Shown here: positions 1 through 12,242 of the stretch, in pieces
Numbering within the stretch: the first letter of the stretch is position 1
Layout of the letters: every line of letters starts with the position of its first letter
From: Ctenosaura bakeri
Taxonomy: Eukaryota; Chordata; Lepidosauria; Squamata; Iguanidae
Assembly (NCBI GenBank): GCA_948474755.1
Contig: CAOLHI010004218.1
Location: forward strand, 62,001-126,000
DNA: 64,000 nucleotides
Direction: 5' to 3'
The notes under the pieces: model-generated
The model's input: only the letters and a program-made list of their open reading frames with translations
Database searches by the model: none
What the model was told of the DNA's origin: nothing
Translations under genes and position numbers: made by a program

Positions 1-2515
1 ACAAGAGCCACTGGCCAAGTCTCAGAAGAGTGAGCAGAAAGCAGGGCAGAAGAAATGAGTACAAGGAGGCTGCAACAAGAATGGAGACCAAAAGATAAGG
101 CAGAGAAGAGATAGAGTTGGGAGGGAGATACTGAGGAGGAGATACAGGGGAACAATGGAATGAACAATGAATGACGGCACAGAATGGAAAGAGAGATGCG
201 GAGAGGGAAGAGGGACAGCAGGAGATGGAGGTGGCAATGAGAGTCCAGGAGAAGATGGGGCAACCTAACTTCATGGCTGCTTCAGCTCCATCAGAATGTG
301 TTCCCTGGTCTCATTTGATTCTGTATGGAAGTGGCTCCCCCTGTTTATATCCATATCAGTTTAGATCACAAGTCCAAGAATGCAATCGTGACATAAATGG
401 AAGCCCACCTGCTTGTTGACAGTCCTGTACACATGTAGGAGTAAGTTCATTGGACTCAATTGGGTTTATGTTGTTGATGTGTAAAAATTGCAGGGGATGA
501 TTAAGCATGACAGTAGTAAGGAAGCTGTGTTTGTTAGTGAAAGTCTAATCTGAATGCTAAAATTAAAATCTAAATAAAACAAGGTATCTATTAGTTAAAA
601 CCGTGCTTTATTTTCATATTGAGCATTTTCAGTTTAATTTGGCCTTTCTGCGAAACACAATATATGTAATTGTGTTTAGTTGGTCTTGAATAGTTTAAAG
701 GGAAAAAGTAAAGATAGCCAAGTATTACTACTGAGCTTTCTCAATTCAAAGGCAGGAGGGAATGATGAGTTCAAAAGAATAAATTATATATGTTTGAGTA
801 ACAGCTATGTAGGTGTGTAGTTGATAAAGAAAGGGATAAAGAAAGGGATGTGGCTATGTGCTTGTTCTATGTGAAATCTTCATGTCCTACACATGTACTG
901 ATATGCAATGGCTTGCAGTAAAAGTTAAAAAAGTATTCTTCCTCAACCAAATGGAGACTTTAAATTTAAAAGGAGAGTTGACATTGGTGCAAGATAGTAA
1001 TAGTAAAATAGTATAGTGAAATGATAATGTTCTGTGCATGGCTTTAATTCAACTTTTATTTGTGATGTGATTTCAGTTGCCTTGACTTGATTATTGTGTG
1101 AGCAACTTGTATACTAAACTGTCATACTAATTGTACAATTGGATGTGGAGTGACGAATGTTCGTAGGTAAAGATATTCATACGGTTTTTGGAGGTAGGAG
1201 CTACCATAGTTTTCTGTCACAAGAGCAGGCATGGCTGTACATCTGAGAGCTATGTATTCAAATCATATTTTCTTAATGTAGACATACTCTTACTGTAAGC
1301 TGTTTAGTACAGGATCTGTTTGTATGTCTTGAATTCTGCACTTGAGATATACCTTCTAAGAATTGTAAAGTTAAGTGTTTGGAAATTAACTTTATTTTAT
1401 TTAAACTGCAATTAAACATTCTTTTATTTATATTGACTGCACATATTTGCGCGTTCTGTCAATGCAAACTTAATAGCTGTCTATATATATAAAACTATGC
1501 CTGCAATTCTGTCCCTGCTTACTAGGAATCAGCCATACTGACTGTAATAGGACTTCCTGGTACTGTACGGCATGACTTGTTTCTCAGTAGGTGCTGGATC
1601 TTTCATGTAATTTAAAAAGATAAATCAACAGGTTAAGTGGACATTTAAAACCAAGAATGCCTTTAATTGTTAATTGTATTCTGGCATTTCTTGAGTCTCT
1701 GTACTGTTCTTTCTTATAATGGAACTACTCATTACACTTTGTAGAATAGGAGACTATTGCAGAAATGTTTTCTAATAATTTTATCATAAGTCCAAACATA
1801 ATGTTAAAACTTTCTGAATAAACAGTCTTCATGCCTTTCCTTGTGACGCATGCTGCACAATGTTCCCTCATTTAATCGTATATGTTGTAACAGATTTGTA
1901 GTAGGAGTTTTCCATAGAAAATTCTGTTCAGGTATGGTTCTCAGTTCAAGGTTTTCTCTTACTTTTGTATATATTTTTTTCTGAAAAGCAATAATAGATA
2001 TTTTCATATATGGAAGGGTAACTCAGAGGGTAAGGAAGAAGAAAAGGGGAAAAATAAAGCAGATTAATATTAGAACTGTCCAAATATTGCCTTTAATGCT
2101 ATATAGCCAGGTAAACCACTGTTTTCCTAAGGACTGTTCCAGGATTTGGGTGTGTATGTGAAATTTTGCTCACATACTAAGTGCTAAAATGAAATAGCCT
2201 TCCAAATTTTACGTATCTGAGATCAGCTGGATCAGTAGTGCCCCTTTCATTTCAACATTGCTCCTGTTCCATCCCATTTCTCACTGATATTTTGAGGGTG
2301 AGAAATATGTTATTCAGTAACTTCTGTTGATCACAACTCACACAGCTGGTGTGGTTGTTCAGAAATTAACAATAGTGTTACTGATTTTATGGAAAGAATC
2401 ACTGCTGAATCACCGTTTTAGCTGATTCTAATTTTGACCAATGTCATGTTATACAGCAAAACTCAGAAGTCATTAGGGAATAGTGGAAATCTAATATATA
2501 AAAGTCATAGTTTGT

Positions 2516-2575
2516 CTGTGTCAGGCAAAGACCTCATTTGATTGGCTGTGTCAGGTGAAGACTTCATATGATTGA
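2516..2575. repeat. two-copy 30-bp tandem repeat
   Basis: CTGTGTCAGG begins at 2516 and again at 2546, and the two 30-bp units match except at a few positions. It lies just before an old transposon fragment in ZNF654 intron 1. Confidence 0.7.
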
Positions 2576-2954
2576 CTGCCTAAGAAGATTTTGTGGAATT
2601 CTGGGGTTTGCAGTTTAGGGAGGAGCCTTTAGAATTCTTAGCTGGAGAGCTCTTTGGCCTCAGTCAACTGTGTCTGTCTTGAATAGGCTGGTTGCTATGG
2701 AGATGAGGCCTAGCAGCAGGAAGGAGGGCAGTGTATTCCCTCAGGAACCCAACCTCTCTATGTTAATAACTCTGATTACAGGTTGGATTGGGGAATATTG
2801 GGAAAAGTTGCAGGTACTGGACAAGACAGTTTGGGGAATTAGAGACACAGGATCTCAAATCTTTCTAACAAGTATTGCCTATGAAAATAAAATCCCGGGC
2901 AGTACCAGGTATATACACTAGTATGCTATAAATCATGAAGTACAGAGAACCTGT

Positions 2955-3192
2955 GTAACGTAGTGGTTTGAATGTTAGACTAAGACCCTGGGAGAGCAGA
3001 GTTCAAATCCCTGCTTGGACATGCAAACCCAATGGGTGTCCTTGGGCAAGTCCCACTCTCTCAGCCTTAGAGGGAGGCAATGACAAACCCTCTCTAAACA
3101 AACCTTGCCAGGAAAATCCTGGAGTAGTTTCATCTTAGGGTTGTTGTAAGTCAGAAATGATTTGAAGGCACACAAGAACAAGTATGGTATAG
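2955..3192 (+). mobile_element. tRNA-derived SINE with Bov-B-like tail
   Basis: It has a tRNA-like head (GTAGTGGTTTGAATGTTAGAC, then GAGTTCAAATCCCTG as a box B), the shared body with CACTCTCTCAGCC, and a tail GTAAGTCAGAAATGATTTGAAGGCACAC. The same body recurs in both orientations through the window, so this is a dispersed family. Similarity of the tail to Bov-B LINE 3' ends suggests mobilisation by Bov-B. Confidence 0.8.
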
Positions 3193-3625
3193 CCATAAGA
3201 TCAGGAGTCAGAATCTTATGGTCCTTGAGATGTCATTATGGCAAGCCTCAGCAGTTTTAACTTGCATAGTGAATAGCAAGGAATGTTGGATGCTGCAGTC
3301 TTGCAACAGTCCTACGTGATTGACACCCTTGTATTAGACCAATGGTTCTTAAACTGAGGTTTGGAATCCTGGGGGGGGGCTGCAGAGCCCTCACAGGGGA
3401 CCCGCGAAGCCCTGCTGCTGGACACCAACAGCAGTGGCAGTATCAGGGACATGACAGTGAGGGGGGAACGTGTACGGGTGTCAAAACTGCTCCCTCGTTT
3501 GCAAATGAGGGAACAATTTGGGTATGTGCGCAAGCCTACCCATCAGGGATGCGGCATCAGGGGGAGTGGGTGCCAAGGGACACAGCAGACGTGTGTCCAT
3601 GCCCAAACTACTCCTTTGTTTGCAA

Positions 3626-3795
3626 ACTATGACTCTGTAGAACAGAGTTTGAATCCCCACTCGGCCATGGAAACCCACTGGGTGACCTCAGGCAAGTCAC
3701 ATTCTCTCAGCTTCAGAGAAAGGCAACAGCAACAAATCTTTCCAAGAAAACCTCCATGATAAGTTTGCCTTAGGGGTGCCATAAGTCAGTGTTCA
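3626..3795 (+). mobile_element. 5'-truncated copy of the tRNA-derived SINE
   Basis: It starts near the box B-like segment (GAGTTTGAATCCCCACTCGG) and runs through the CTCTCAGC block to a degraded tail at CCATAAGTCAG. It is the same family as the copy at 2955. Confidence 0.7.
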
Positions 3796-3847
3796 AAGAG
3801 GAGAGACCTGATGGGTAGAAAGAACCTCTCCTGTCAGCAGCACTCTG

Positions 3848-4050
3848 TTGTTGTGTGCCTTCAAGTCACTTCTGACTTGTGGTAACCCTGAGATGGAGTT
3901 ATCATCTTGGTTTTTTGTTTGTTTGTTTGTTTTTGGCAAGATTTATTCAGAAGAGGTTTGCCTTTGCCTTACTCTGAGGCTGAGAGAATGTGACTTACCT
4001 GAGGTCACCAGTGTCTGAGCACGGATTTGATTCCTAGTCTCCAGAAGCCT
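3848..4050 (-). mobile_element. tRNA-derived SINE, minus orientation
   Basis: It opens with TTGTTGTTGTGTGCCTTCAAG (split here by a short substitution run), the reverse complement of the family tail, and continues to the ATTTGATTCC box B complement near 4030. A (GTTT)n stretch lies inside at about 3915. Confidence 0.7.
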
Positions 4051-4542
4051 TTATTAAATAAATGAATAAATATTTGAATATTTAAATCTTAATTTAATGC
4101 ACCCAGAGATGCATTTCTGATATCAGGCAACTGGGATCTCATGTGCTGCCTTTAGGTTTCTTCCCATTGCTTGTCCTGAAGCAGAGGTTCTCCTGGAACT
4201 TAAGAAACTACTATATACTGGATTGTACAACCAGTCGTTCTAGTTCACTGCAATTTAAGATAATGGCAAGGATTCTTCAAGATTTCAAATAAGGGGCTTT
4301 CTCCATTCTATTTGGAGCTACCAGGGATTGAAAGAAATGCCTTCTTTATGCGAAACATAGGTTTTGTCACTCAGTTAGGAACCTTCCTCTTGGAATCACC
4401 CAAATATAGTACTTTGCATCTTGACCTCTCTTTCACCAAGGCTGGCAACTGGAATCCTAGTTTCCACAGCAGTGTGCTTTGAGAAACCATTTTTGAAAGG
4501 TTAATAATTCCCTGATAGGGACAACAGTCCTCCACAGGAAAC

Positions 4543-4735
4543 ATTGTTGTTGTGCGTCTTCAAGTCATTTCCAACTTGGGGTAACCCTAAGAAAAACCTA
4601 TCATGCGATTTTCTGGGGCCGAGAGTATGTGACACACCCAAGGTGACCCAGTGGGTTTCCATGGCTGAGCAGGGAATTGAAACCTGGTTTCCAGGGTCGT
4701 AGTCCAATGCTCAAACCACTACATCAGATAGATAA
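4543..4735 (-). mobile_element. tRNA-derived SINE, minus orientation
   Basis: It reads TTGTTGTTGTGCGTCTTCAAG at the tail end and GTCCAATGCTCAAACCACTAC at the head end, which is the full family structure on the minus strand. It lies about 370 bp before the first visible ZNF654 exon. Confidence 0.8.
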
Positions 4736-5102
4736 TTTATCTCATAGTATAACACACACCCCCTTCTGTTTTTCAAACAAATGGTTTGAGGGGCAGAACA
4801 AAGACTCAGAATGTTTGAGGGAGAAGGCTAAAGTAAGCAGCCTGAGAGAGCAATCAGTAAACATGTAACGTATATTCTAGACAGAGTTTCCTTATCTTTA
4901 TTAGAATTTTGGTAGGCACAGTCTCTCTTCTTCTTTGGTGAGAAACTGTTGCTAATCATTGCATATTTTATGGTCTCAATGGCTGAAGACAAGTTGTACC
5001 TGCAGAGTCCTTCCAGTATGTTTCGTTGCTTGCTCATTAATTTTTTCCTTCTTCTATTTTAATAACAATATTAAAAAAATTTTTTTTCCTTCTTCCGATT
5101 AG

Positions 5103-5248
5103 GTTGTTGAAGACTATGCTGGAAGATGGCAGGTTCCTTTGCCTCAGCTTCAAGTACTTCAGACAGCACTCTGTTGTTTCACATCTGCCTGTGCATCGTT
5201 TCCAGTTAATTGTGAGCACGTACAGTATGTGTTGAGTAGCCTAGCTTT
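5103..5248 (+). CDS. ZNF654: ZNF654 coding exon (first one in window)
   Basis: The exon follows a pyrimidine tract and AG at 5101-5102 and ends before the donor GTAAGT at 5249. It opens in phase 0 with VVEDYAGRWQVPLPQLQVL and ends in EHVQYVLSSLAL with two bases carried over. This matches the conserved N-terminal domain of the ZNF654/ZNF292/RLF family. In that family a short first exon encodes the residues before VVEDYA, so exon 1 must lie upstream of the window. Confidence 0.9.
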
Positions 5249-7796
5249 GTAAGTATAAACGTTTGCTTCTCCAGTTGTTAGACTTCTGTGCTAATTGTTG
5301 AATAACAAATGGACTGTGAGGACTATACAGTATTCTGCATTTCTTTAAAAAAAAAAAAGCAAAACTTGCCCTTTTTCCAGAACATATGAAAACAAATTTG
5401 ATGTAAAAGTCATTTTATAGCAGGGATGGGCAACTGCAGGAGGGTGGGGGATGCATTATCCCCACCACCACATTCCCTCACTGCAAAAAAATAATAATAA
5501 TCCCAAAACAAAACAAATTTTCCCCAGCTATCCCTCAGTGCCCTTTAGGGGCTGTGGGAATCGTTTTTGCCGTGTTTTAGGCACCTGAGGGTAATGTTAA
5601 GCCCAGGAGAAGCCTTTTCTTAAAACGGGAAGTGACCTCCTCTGAACAAACTTTGCCAAGAAAACCCTGTGATATGGAAATGGTTTGAAGGCACACAGCA
5701 AGAATAGCTCTGTTGTCTGTCTCACATCTGCCACTTCTGGACACAGTTGTTCTGTTTCGTTTGACCCTGTATTGAAGATGATGATAATTTCTCACTTGCC
5801 TCTCTTCGGTCTCTTGGATAAGTATCAGTCAATATCAGCATCAGCAAAGGTATTGCTGGGCTGTGAGAGTTTCTAGAGGCTGACTTTTCTTATTTGGTGC
5901 AGGCGTGTTGTGAGAGGCTTGGATAGATGTTGTCTAGATAATTACTCTCTTCCTTAGGCAAATTGAGAGCTTTGTGGGTGGAGGCGAAGCTTTTGCTTGT
6001 GCAATAGGAGTCTGCCTCCCTCCTTCCCTTCCCTTTCTCTCTCTCCTTTCTCCTTCTGCACCCTGCCTGCAAAGATCAGAAGGGTTCCTCAACCCTCTGG
6101 AGTAGATTTTGAGGCTACATGTTCTGCTGGCAGAAGCAGTTTGTCAACTAGACTCCCAAGATTGCAGCAGTGGTGAAGAGTGCACCTGTACAACTCCATT
6201 TATTGTTTGCACAACTCTGCTTGCTAATATATGGTGTCAAGATCATGTTACTCCAATGCTAAAGATGCATGCTAGTTGCCATTTGCTTCTTGATTCAGGG
6301 TGTTCGTATCAATGTTTAAAAGCTAAATGGCTTGCAACATGGCTATTTTTGGATATTAACATCTTCAAGACACTCCTCTTGTGAATACCATTGCTTGCAG
6401 AGGCTCATTTAATAGGCATAGTGGAGAAGGCTTTTTCCTATGTTGCTCTCAAGCTATAGAATATACTTCCTTCAAATTAGTGATCAGTTGGCTCTTTTGT
6501 TCTGAAAACATACTGCTGCTGCTATTATTATTATTATTGTTATTGGTTAAGTAATATAACTTAATGATTTTTAACTTGTTTCAGCCTCTTTTTAGTTTGC
6601 TTTTTAATTGCTAGCCAGCAGAAATGTAAGAAATAATAATCAATAGATGAAAAATATATTGAAATTGAATGCATATTTGTAGTTGGTGAGATCTGCAGCT
6701 ATTCTCCCACTTGGTGCCGTTTGTATGATTCATACTACAGCTCCTGTGTCTGCTCATTGGCTCTGTGGTAAGGACAGATTGAACTGTAGACAGAAGTTTT
6801 GGAAGAGCACCAAAGTTGGGGAAGGCTGCTCTGTGTGAGTGTTGCTTATCCAGCTTCCTAGTTACTGAGATAATCAGACTTCAATACTTCCACTTGCCAC
6901 GATGAGTCTGGCAAGCATTATAACCCGTTAGCCTTCTTTCTAGCTTGGAAACCTGACCTGACAATACCTTGCCAACTCCAGAGCTCCAAAACTGGGGAGA
7001 AGGTTGAAAGTTGTTTGGTAGCTGGGTGCATCTGAAGAGCTTTGCCATGCAGAAGTAAAACTGGCCATTCCACCCTTTACCTTTCTTGCTGTGAAGAGTG
7101 AAGTTGGAAGCTGTAGCCTGAAGTGCTTAGTATCTTCAGGGAATTTTAAACCTCTGGAGAGAATAAGTTTATAGCTTCCTGTGCACACTTTGATGATCTC
7201 TTTGGTTTCTAAATCTTCTACTACGCTTGCAGGTTTGGGTGGCTTTTTTCCCTAGCAGTTAGTGGATAGTAATGTCCTTAGTACTCTGGATTAAGGTGCT
7301 TACCCATATGTGTGATATGGATGTGGAGCTCCTTGTAAATGAGTAGAAGCTGACTCCTAACAAGGTGAATTAATCTTGATGGAGTCTTGTGCTATTCAAG
7401 GGAAAGATGATGGATATTGGGACTAACTATTTGAAATTTTCATTATCACTCAGGTTTCATTATAAGAGTGTCCTAGATTCATCCTTGAAGTGATTATAAT
7501 TTCAGCTGTTCCATCTTTGGAAACCTTTGTATTTAGTAATTTTGAGGTTAGATATGGTAGTGCTCTGGAGTTATCTTTGAAGACAGAAAGCTGCAGCTGA
7601 TGCAGAGAATGACATTGGTTTTAAGTGTTTCAGGAATAATGTATAATGCTAGTGCTCTTGTATCTACATAGGTCTTCTGTTGCTGTTAAAGGTGCTTTTT
7701 TGATAAAAAACTGAGATTCTCAACTTGAATACTGTGAATAATAATATGCTTTTATTCTTGGTATGGTTTCTAACTACTAATTGCTTTGTTTTTTAG
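5249..7796 (+). other. ZNF654: ZNF654 intron
   Basis: It is bounded by GTAAGT at 5249 and TTTTAG at 7791-7796. It contains a degraded hAT-type fragment from about 5420, a short SINE-tail fragment at about 5640-5705, and otherwise AT-rich DNA with no recognisable gene. Confidence 0.8.
5422..5600 (+). mobile_element. degraded hAT-type element (left end)
   Basis: The start, CAGGGATGGGCAACTGCAGG, resembles the left terminus of the hAT element at 23131 (CAGGGGTAGGCAACTATAGG). The right terminus is not recognisable, so this is a truncated or decayed copy. Confidence 0.45.
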
Positions 7797-7878
7797 GAGT
7801 TTTTTTGAATTGCTGCTGTTCTTTGGAAAGGATGAATTCTATGAAGATCCTTTAAAAGATATACTAGGTTCAATACAG
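7797..7878 (+). CDS. ZNF654: ZNF654 coding exon
   Basis: AG at 7795-7796 precedes it and GTACTT follows 7878. Its first G completes the leucine codon split from the exon at 5103. The reading continues as SFFELLLFFGKDEFYEDPL up to GSIQ and ends on a codon boundary. This is the next conserved block of the ZNF654/ZNF292/RLF N-terminal domain. Confidence 0.93.
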
Positions 7879-9240
7879 GTACTTTCCTATTGTTTATACA
7901 TTTGGGAAATACCAGTTGTGGAGTGTGGTCAGTGTTTGTGGCACTGTGTGCCATACTTGAAAAAAATGGATTCTACTTTTAAAAGAACTTAAATTTAAAT
8001 GTACTATCAAACCATGTATGGTAGGATTTGGGGAGGGTTGCATTTATGGCCAGGCTGGGGTTGGTTCAGCTGGTTTTCAGGAGAAGAAGTGCCCTAGAAC
8101 CAGTGCAAAAAATGGAGTGTGTGAAGTAGTTTCAGGGGCTGCACTTTGGAGTGCCAAGGGCTGCATGCTGCACATTGGCAGCACTTGTCCGAGCCTGATA
8201 TAAACAGTATGTTTAGCTTTTAACACTGCATTCCATCGGCACAATGGTGATGGCCAATTTCTTAATCCTGGGACTTTGGGTCTTGCCGTTGTTAGTGCTC
8301 ATACCCTTACCTTCCCAGTATGCATACTGCATACAAGTTGAAGGCTGTCATGCAGTACTAAATGAGAAGGCACCTTACTGGGTCAGCCCAGGACCAGTTA
8401 TAAAATAAGCATGAAAGTCTCCTGTCATTTTGCAACTCTTAGATTTCCTTCCTGAAGTCTTACTCCCAGCGGAGGACTATCCTTGTACCTCTTGTCTAGC
8501 AGTATGACACTTTTACTATCAGTGCCACCTTGTGATAGAAAGAGAGAATGTTGCAGAGTTCTGATTGGTTTCCTATTGTGCTGCTATAGAGGGATACTTG
8601 ACAGAAGCAGTGAAGAGGCTTTAAGGGAGGCAAGGAGACAGCCATACTGACCTGCACTGACTTTTTTCCCACCTGAGCAACATCTCTTTTGGTTGAGATG
8701 GTGGGAGCAGTAAGCATTCAGTCAGCCATCATTGCAAAGGTGTCTGTTTTTCAGCATACCGTGGCTGTTCCCTTACTGTATTCTCCACATGCACAAATGT
8801 GAGATGGTGCGAAGCATTGCAACCCATTATAGTCAACCGATTCAGTGCATGTGCACGTATGCTGCCACAGCTGTGTGCATGTTGCATCCACTGACTATAA
8901 TGGGACATGATGCTTGCATTTTTTTTTATTTTACACAAGAGTTCCTGGAATGGAACCCCCGCGTATATGGAGGGCACAATGGACTTTGTTATCTGCTTTC
9001 ATACCTGTTGCTTGATGTTGACCATTCATTAACTGGGGGAGCTGTATCCACTTTATTTTAATTTATGAAGGTGCAAGCATTAACAGTAAAGATATTAATA
9101 GGCATAAAGGATGGATAAGAATGAAATATTATACTACCTAATGCAGAAAAATATAAAATTTTCCTAAAGGTTATAATGTTTTATTTATAAAATTAAAAAA
9201 GGTCAATCTGTTTTAGGTTGCTTAACTGCTTCCTTTTCAG
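7879..9240 (+). other. ZNF654: ZNF654 intron
   Basis: It is bounded by GTACTT and a TTCCTTTTCAG acceptor. A mariner-like miniature element remnant lies near 8780-8972. The rest shows no gene or clear repeat. Confidence 0.8.
8780..8972. mobile_element. mariner-like miniature element, degraded
   Basis: It shares the segments CATTATAGTCAACCGAT, GACTATAATGGGACATGATGC and GGAACCCCCGCGTATATGGAGGGCA with the element at 19876. The ends are decayed. Confidence 0.5.
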
Positions 9241-9376
9241 GAATGTCAGAACCTCTTGAGCAGATACGGAAGTGTTAACTTGGAGCTGGTGACCCGAATT
9301 ATCAGAGATGGAGGGCCTTGGGAGGATCCTGTTTTACAAGCTGTTCTTAAAGCAAAGCCAGTTTCTCAGGAGATAG
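9241..9376 (+). CDS. ZNF654: ZNF654 coding exon
   Basis: It follows CTTTTCAG and ends before GTACTA at 9377. It encodes ECQNLLSRYGSVNLELV through RIIRDGGPWEDPVLQ and leaves one base of a split codon. The RDGGPWE segment is characteristic of the ZNF292-like N-terminal domain. Confidence 0.93.
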
Positions 9377-10247
9377 GTACTAATCCTTTGTAATAAATAT
9401 TAAAATTAGTAGCATAGTGAATTGTCTTGGACCGTGATATTTATGATTTCCTATAGACTCATTTGCACATTGAGGAGTTTATCTGCCACTGGCTTTAGAC
9501 TGGAAGCAGCAATGAGCAGTTAGCATTCGTCATTTTATTTATGTAGGGAATTTCTACTCCCATCCCCAGTAGTACTACTTTTGGGTTAACTAACAATCAT
9601 GTCAAATTATAGAACAACAGTACAGTCACAAATTGTCTGTAACAAAATAATGCACATTCAGCCAGAGATTTAAAAAGATCTGTGTGAATTGACAAGCCTT
9701 TCCTTGTATGTGACTTTGAAGTGCAAATGTACTGAAGGATTCATTTGTGAATAACACTCATTATTACATCAGTAACAGATGTAATAATAAAGTATGGTAC
9801 ACCTAGTCTACAAAAGGTTGTGCTACAAACTTCTTTCTCTCAGTTGTTCTCAAAGATGCTACAAGATTCCTTTGCATACTGACTCAGACTGACATTGCTG
9901 TGTCTTTGAATACTCATTATTACAGTTTTTATTAATCAGTTACAGGGCTATGTTAGGATGAAGGAATTTTGTTGTAGTGAAAAACTGAGTGCCATGTTTT
10001 GGCAGAAAGAATTTGCTAGCACCTGAAGCTGTTGGTATACAAACCTTTGTCTCAGTAGTGACCTCATTCAGTTATCTATTTTGACTTTTACAACAACAAA
10101 CACTCTGTAGACTTTCTTAATTTAATTTCTTTAGCAGAAACTCTTCTCATTTCCTTTACTAAAACTGATTTTTTGTTTAAATTACATAGTATTGTATGGT
10201 GGGTTTTTTTTTTAACAATCTAATTATTTGTCTTCTTGTTTTGCCAG
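9377..10247 (+). other. ZNF654: ZNF654 intron
   Basis: It is bounded by GTACTA and the acceptor TTTTGCCAG. AT-rich sequence with no recognisable repeat or gene was seen. Confidence 0.8.
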
Positions 10248-10450
10248 TTAACAAATATTTAAGCTCTGAAAATCCACTGTTCTTTGAATTACGTGCCAGA
10301 TACCTTATTGCCTGTGAGCGCATCCCAGAGGCAATGGCTCTTATCAAATCTTGCATGAATCATCCTGATATTAGCAAAGACCTTTACTTCCATCAAGCAT
10401 ATTTCACATGTCTTTATATGTTACCTTTGGAAGACCAACTGTTTCAAGAG
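10248..10450 (+). CDS. ZNF654: ZNF654 coding exon
   Basis: AG at 10246-10247 precedes it and GTACTG follows 10450. The split codon reads valine, then NKYLSSENPLFFELRARYL and on to LPLEDQLFQE, ending in phase 0. It is helical, leucine-rich and lacks zinc-finger cysteines. That fits the helical-repeat-like N-terminal half of ZNF654. Confidence 0.93.
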
Positions 10451-11186
10451 GTACTGTTTTATGTAGCTGTACATTTGTCTTGCCTGCATTATAGCTTTAT
10501 TGTCGTGCCTTTAAAAACTCTTCACTGTGGTAAATACCACAGCTGTGTATGATACGAGTGCTCAGATCCAGTTTCTCCCCACACCACCTCTACTGCTTTT
10601 TTCAGCAGAGGTAGAGAAGAACCACAGCTGCATCTGAAAGCAGTGATGGTTACTAAACAGTGCCTAAGCTATTCTCTGTACAAAGATCAGTTCCATGAAG
10701 CACCTAGATTTGTCTGGAAACTCCCATCATATTTGATGCCATTCCTCTCTCCAAACTTCTTGTTATTAAACTACTTGGGTAGCAGTGTTTAGGTTATTCC
10801 AGTAGGTAGTCTTACTGGACTGAACAGAGAGAGAGACACTTTGAAAAAGTTTCAGTTTAGTGCTTGGAGTCCAAGTCAATAGCTTCTGCTATCTTTGAGT
10901 TGGTAGTACACAATGTACACAACATCCCTTGTACATGGAAGGCATTTATTGAACTCAAGTTTCACATTGCCAGGCAAGCTGAATATAAAGTTCACTTTGT
11001 ATGGAAGCTTTCTCATTTGTCTAGTGTTGTAAATATCAGCACTTCCATCCTACCCCAGAAGAAATTTGGTATTTATAGTTTATAGTGATAACCCTGTAAC
11101 AACAGCTCAGATTTTCATTTATTGTTAAATGTTTTAACTTTTCTGTTATTAGATTTGCCTTAATTGATCTCATTTTGATTGTATAG
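10451..11186 (+). other. ZNF654: ZNF654 intron
   Basis: It is bounded by GTACTG and ATTGTATAG. No gene or clear repeat was seen. Confidence 0.8.
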
Positions 11187-11326
11187 CACTTGCTGCGGAC
11201 TGATTGCAAGGATGGCGTTGAAATCATCTGCAACATTGCAAAAGAAGGGAAGACTGCCTTAGCTTTATTTCTTTGTGAATCATTTCTTATTCCACAGCTC
11301 AGAAAAGGAGAGATGTACTGCATCTG
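11187..11326 (+). CDS. ZNF654: ZNF654 coding exon
   Basis: It follows GTATAG and ends before GTAAAT at 11327. It encodes HLLRTDCKDGVEIICNIAKE, then a segment ending GEMYCI and two bases of a tryptophan codon. It continues the conserved N-terminal domain with no frameshift. Confidence 0.92.
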
Positions 11327-12100
11327 GTAAATACTTTCTTTTTTTGCAGGTTCATATTGCTTCCAAGGACTGGTAGATGTACACTTTATTTTTGTAGCTA
11401 AAATTAGTTAAGCTTCTGTCTTGTAGTCAATGATAATCTACTTACTTTTCTGGATCAGTGTCTGTTGAAGATTCCGTACAAATTCTAGGACCATGCATTT
11501 TCACTGACTACAAAATAAATGACTTCTTAGTACTAGTGTAAGTCAGAAACTGAAAAAAAACTGGCACAGTTACAAATCTTTAAAGGCATGTTATATTTTC
11601 TTGTAGTTCCAGGAGATAGTTGTGTTTAAATACTTAACAAATGCTCATAACCTTCCTCCTTGAATGAAGAATTTGGAGATGACTTAACCTTTAAAAGGTG
11701 TATACCAATTAATGGATAGCTCATGGTTTTTACATTACATTTGAATGTAGTGAAACTTGAGACTTCGTAAACACCTCCCAGAATGAAATGTACACTTTGT
11801 TTCTAAAGTAAGCTCAGCAGTGAAGTAGACTCTTTTCTACTCAGATAGTTCTGGAAAATGTCTGGAATACTCAACACATCCAGGGGGTACTGTTTTTATA
11901 TTTTCCAAATCTCCCCACATAACAGTAAGGGGAAGGAAGGGGAAGTAGAATATCAGCACGTTCATTCAACTCAGTTTTATAGTACTGAAGTATACATGTG
12001 TTTTGTATTACAGTACTGTTCATTCTGTCACATAAATACAACCTGCTTTCAACCGTACTGTTTCATGCTTTATATTAATAATCCACTTCATGTTTTATAG
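11327..12100 (+). other. ZNF654: ZNF654 intron
   Basis: It is bounded by GTAAAT and ATGTTTTATAG. AT-rich sequence without recognisable repeats was seen. Confidence 0.8.
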
Positions 12101-12242
12101 GGAGCTGATCTTTATTTGGAGTAAACTGCAGCTTAAATCTAATCCATCAAAGCAAGTATTTGTAGATCAATGCTACCATCTTCTGAGGATAGCTACAAAC
12201 ATAAGAGTTATTTTCCCTTTCATGAAAGTCATTAGGGATGAA
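12101..12242 (+). CDS. ZNF654: ZNF654 coding exon
   Basis: It follows TTTTATAG and ends before GTAAGT at 12243. The first G completes the split tryptophan codon. It encodes ELIFIWSKLQLKSNPSKQVF and ends VIRDE in phase 0. It is the last exon before the large zinc-finger exon. Confidence 0.92.

Larger units (their letters stand above)
1..5102 (+). other. ZNF654: ZNF654 intron 1 (3' part)
   Basis: No coding exon is seen before the acceptor at 5101-5102, and the first in-window exon opens in the middle of a conserved domain, so this stretch is read as the end of a long first intron. It holds purine-rich DNA at 1-250, AT-rich unique-looking DNA at 430-2450, a short tandem repeat at 2516-2575, a foldback-type transposon remnant at about 2590-2670, and SINE copies between 2955 and 4735. 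The short ORFs here carry no recognisable domain. Confidence 0.7.

Noticed and set aside
3338..3625. Possible further hAT element starting CAATGGTTCTTAAACTGAGG
   Set aside because: The left end resembles a hAT terminus, but I found neither a matching right end nor an 8-bp duplication.
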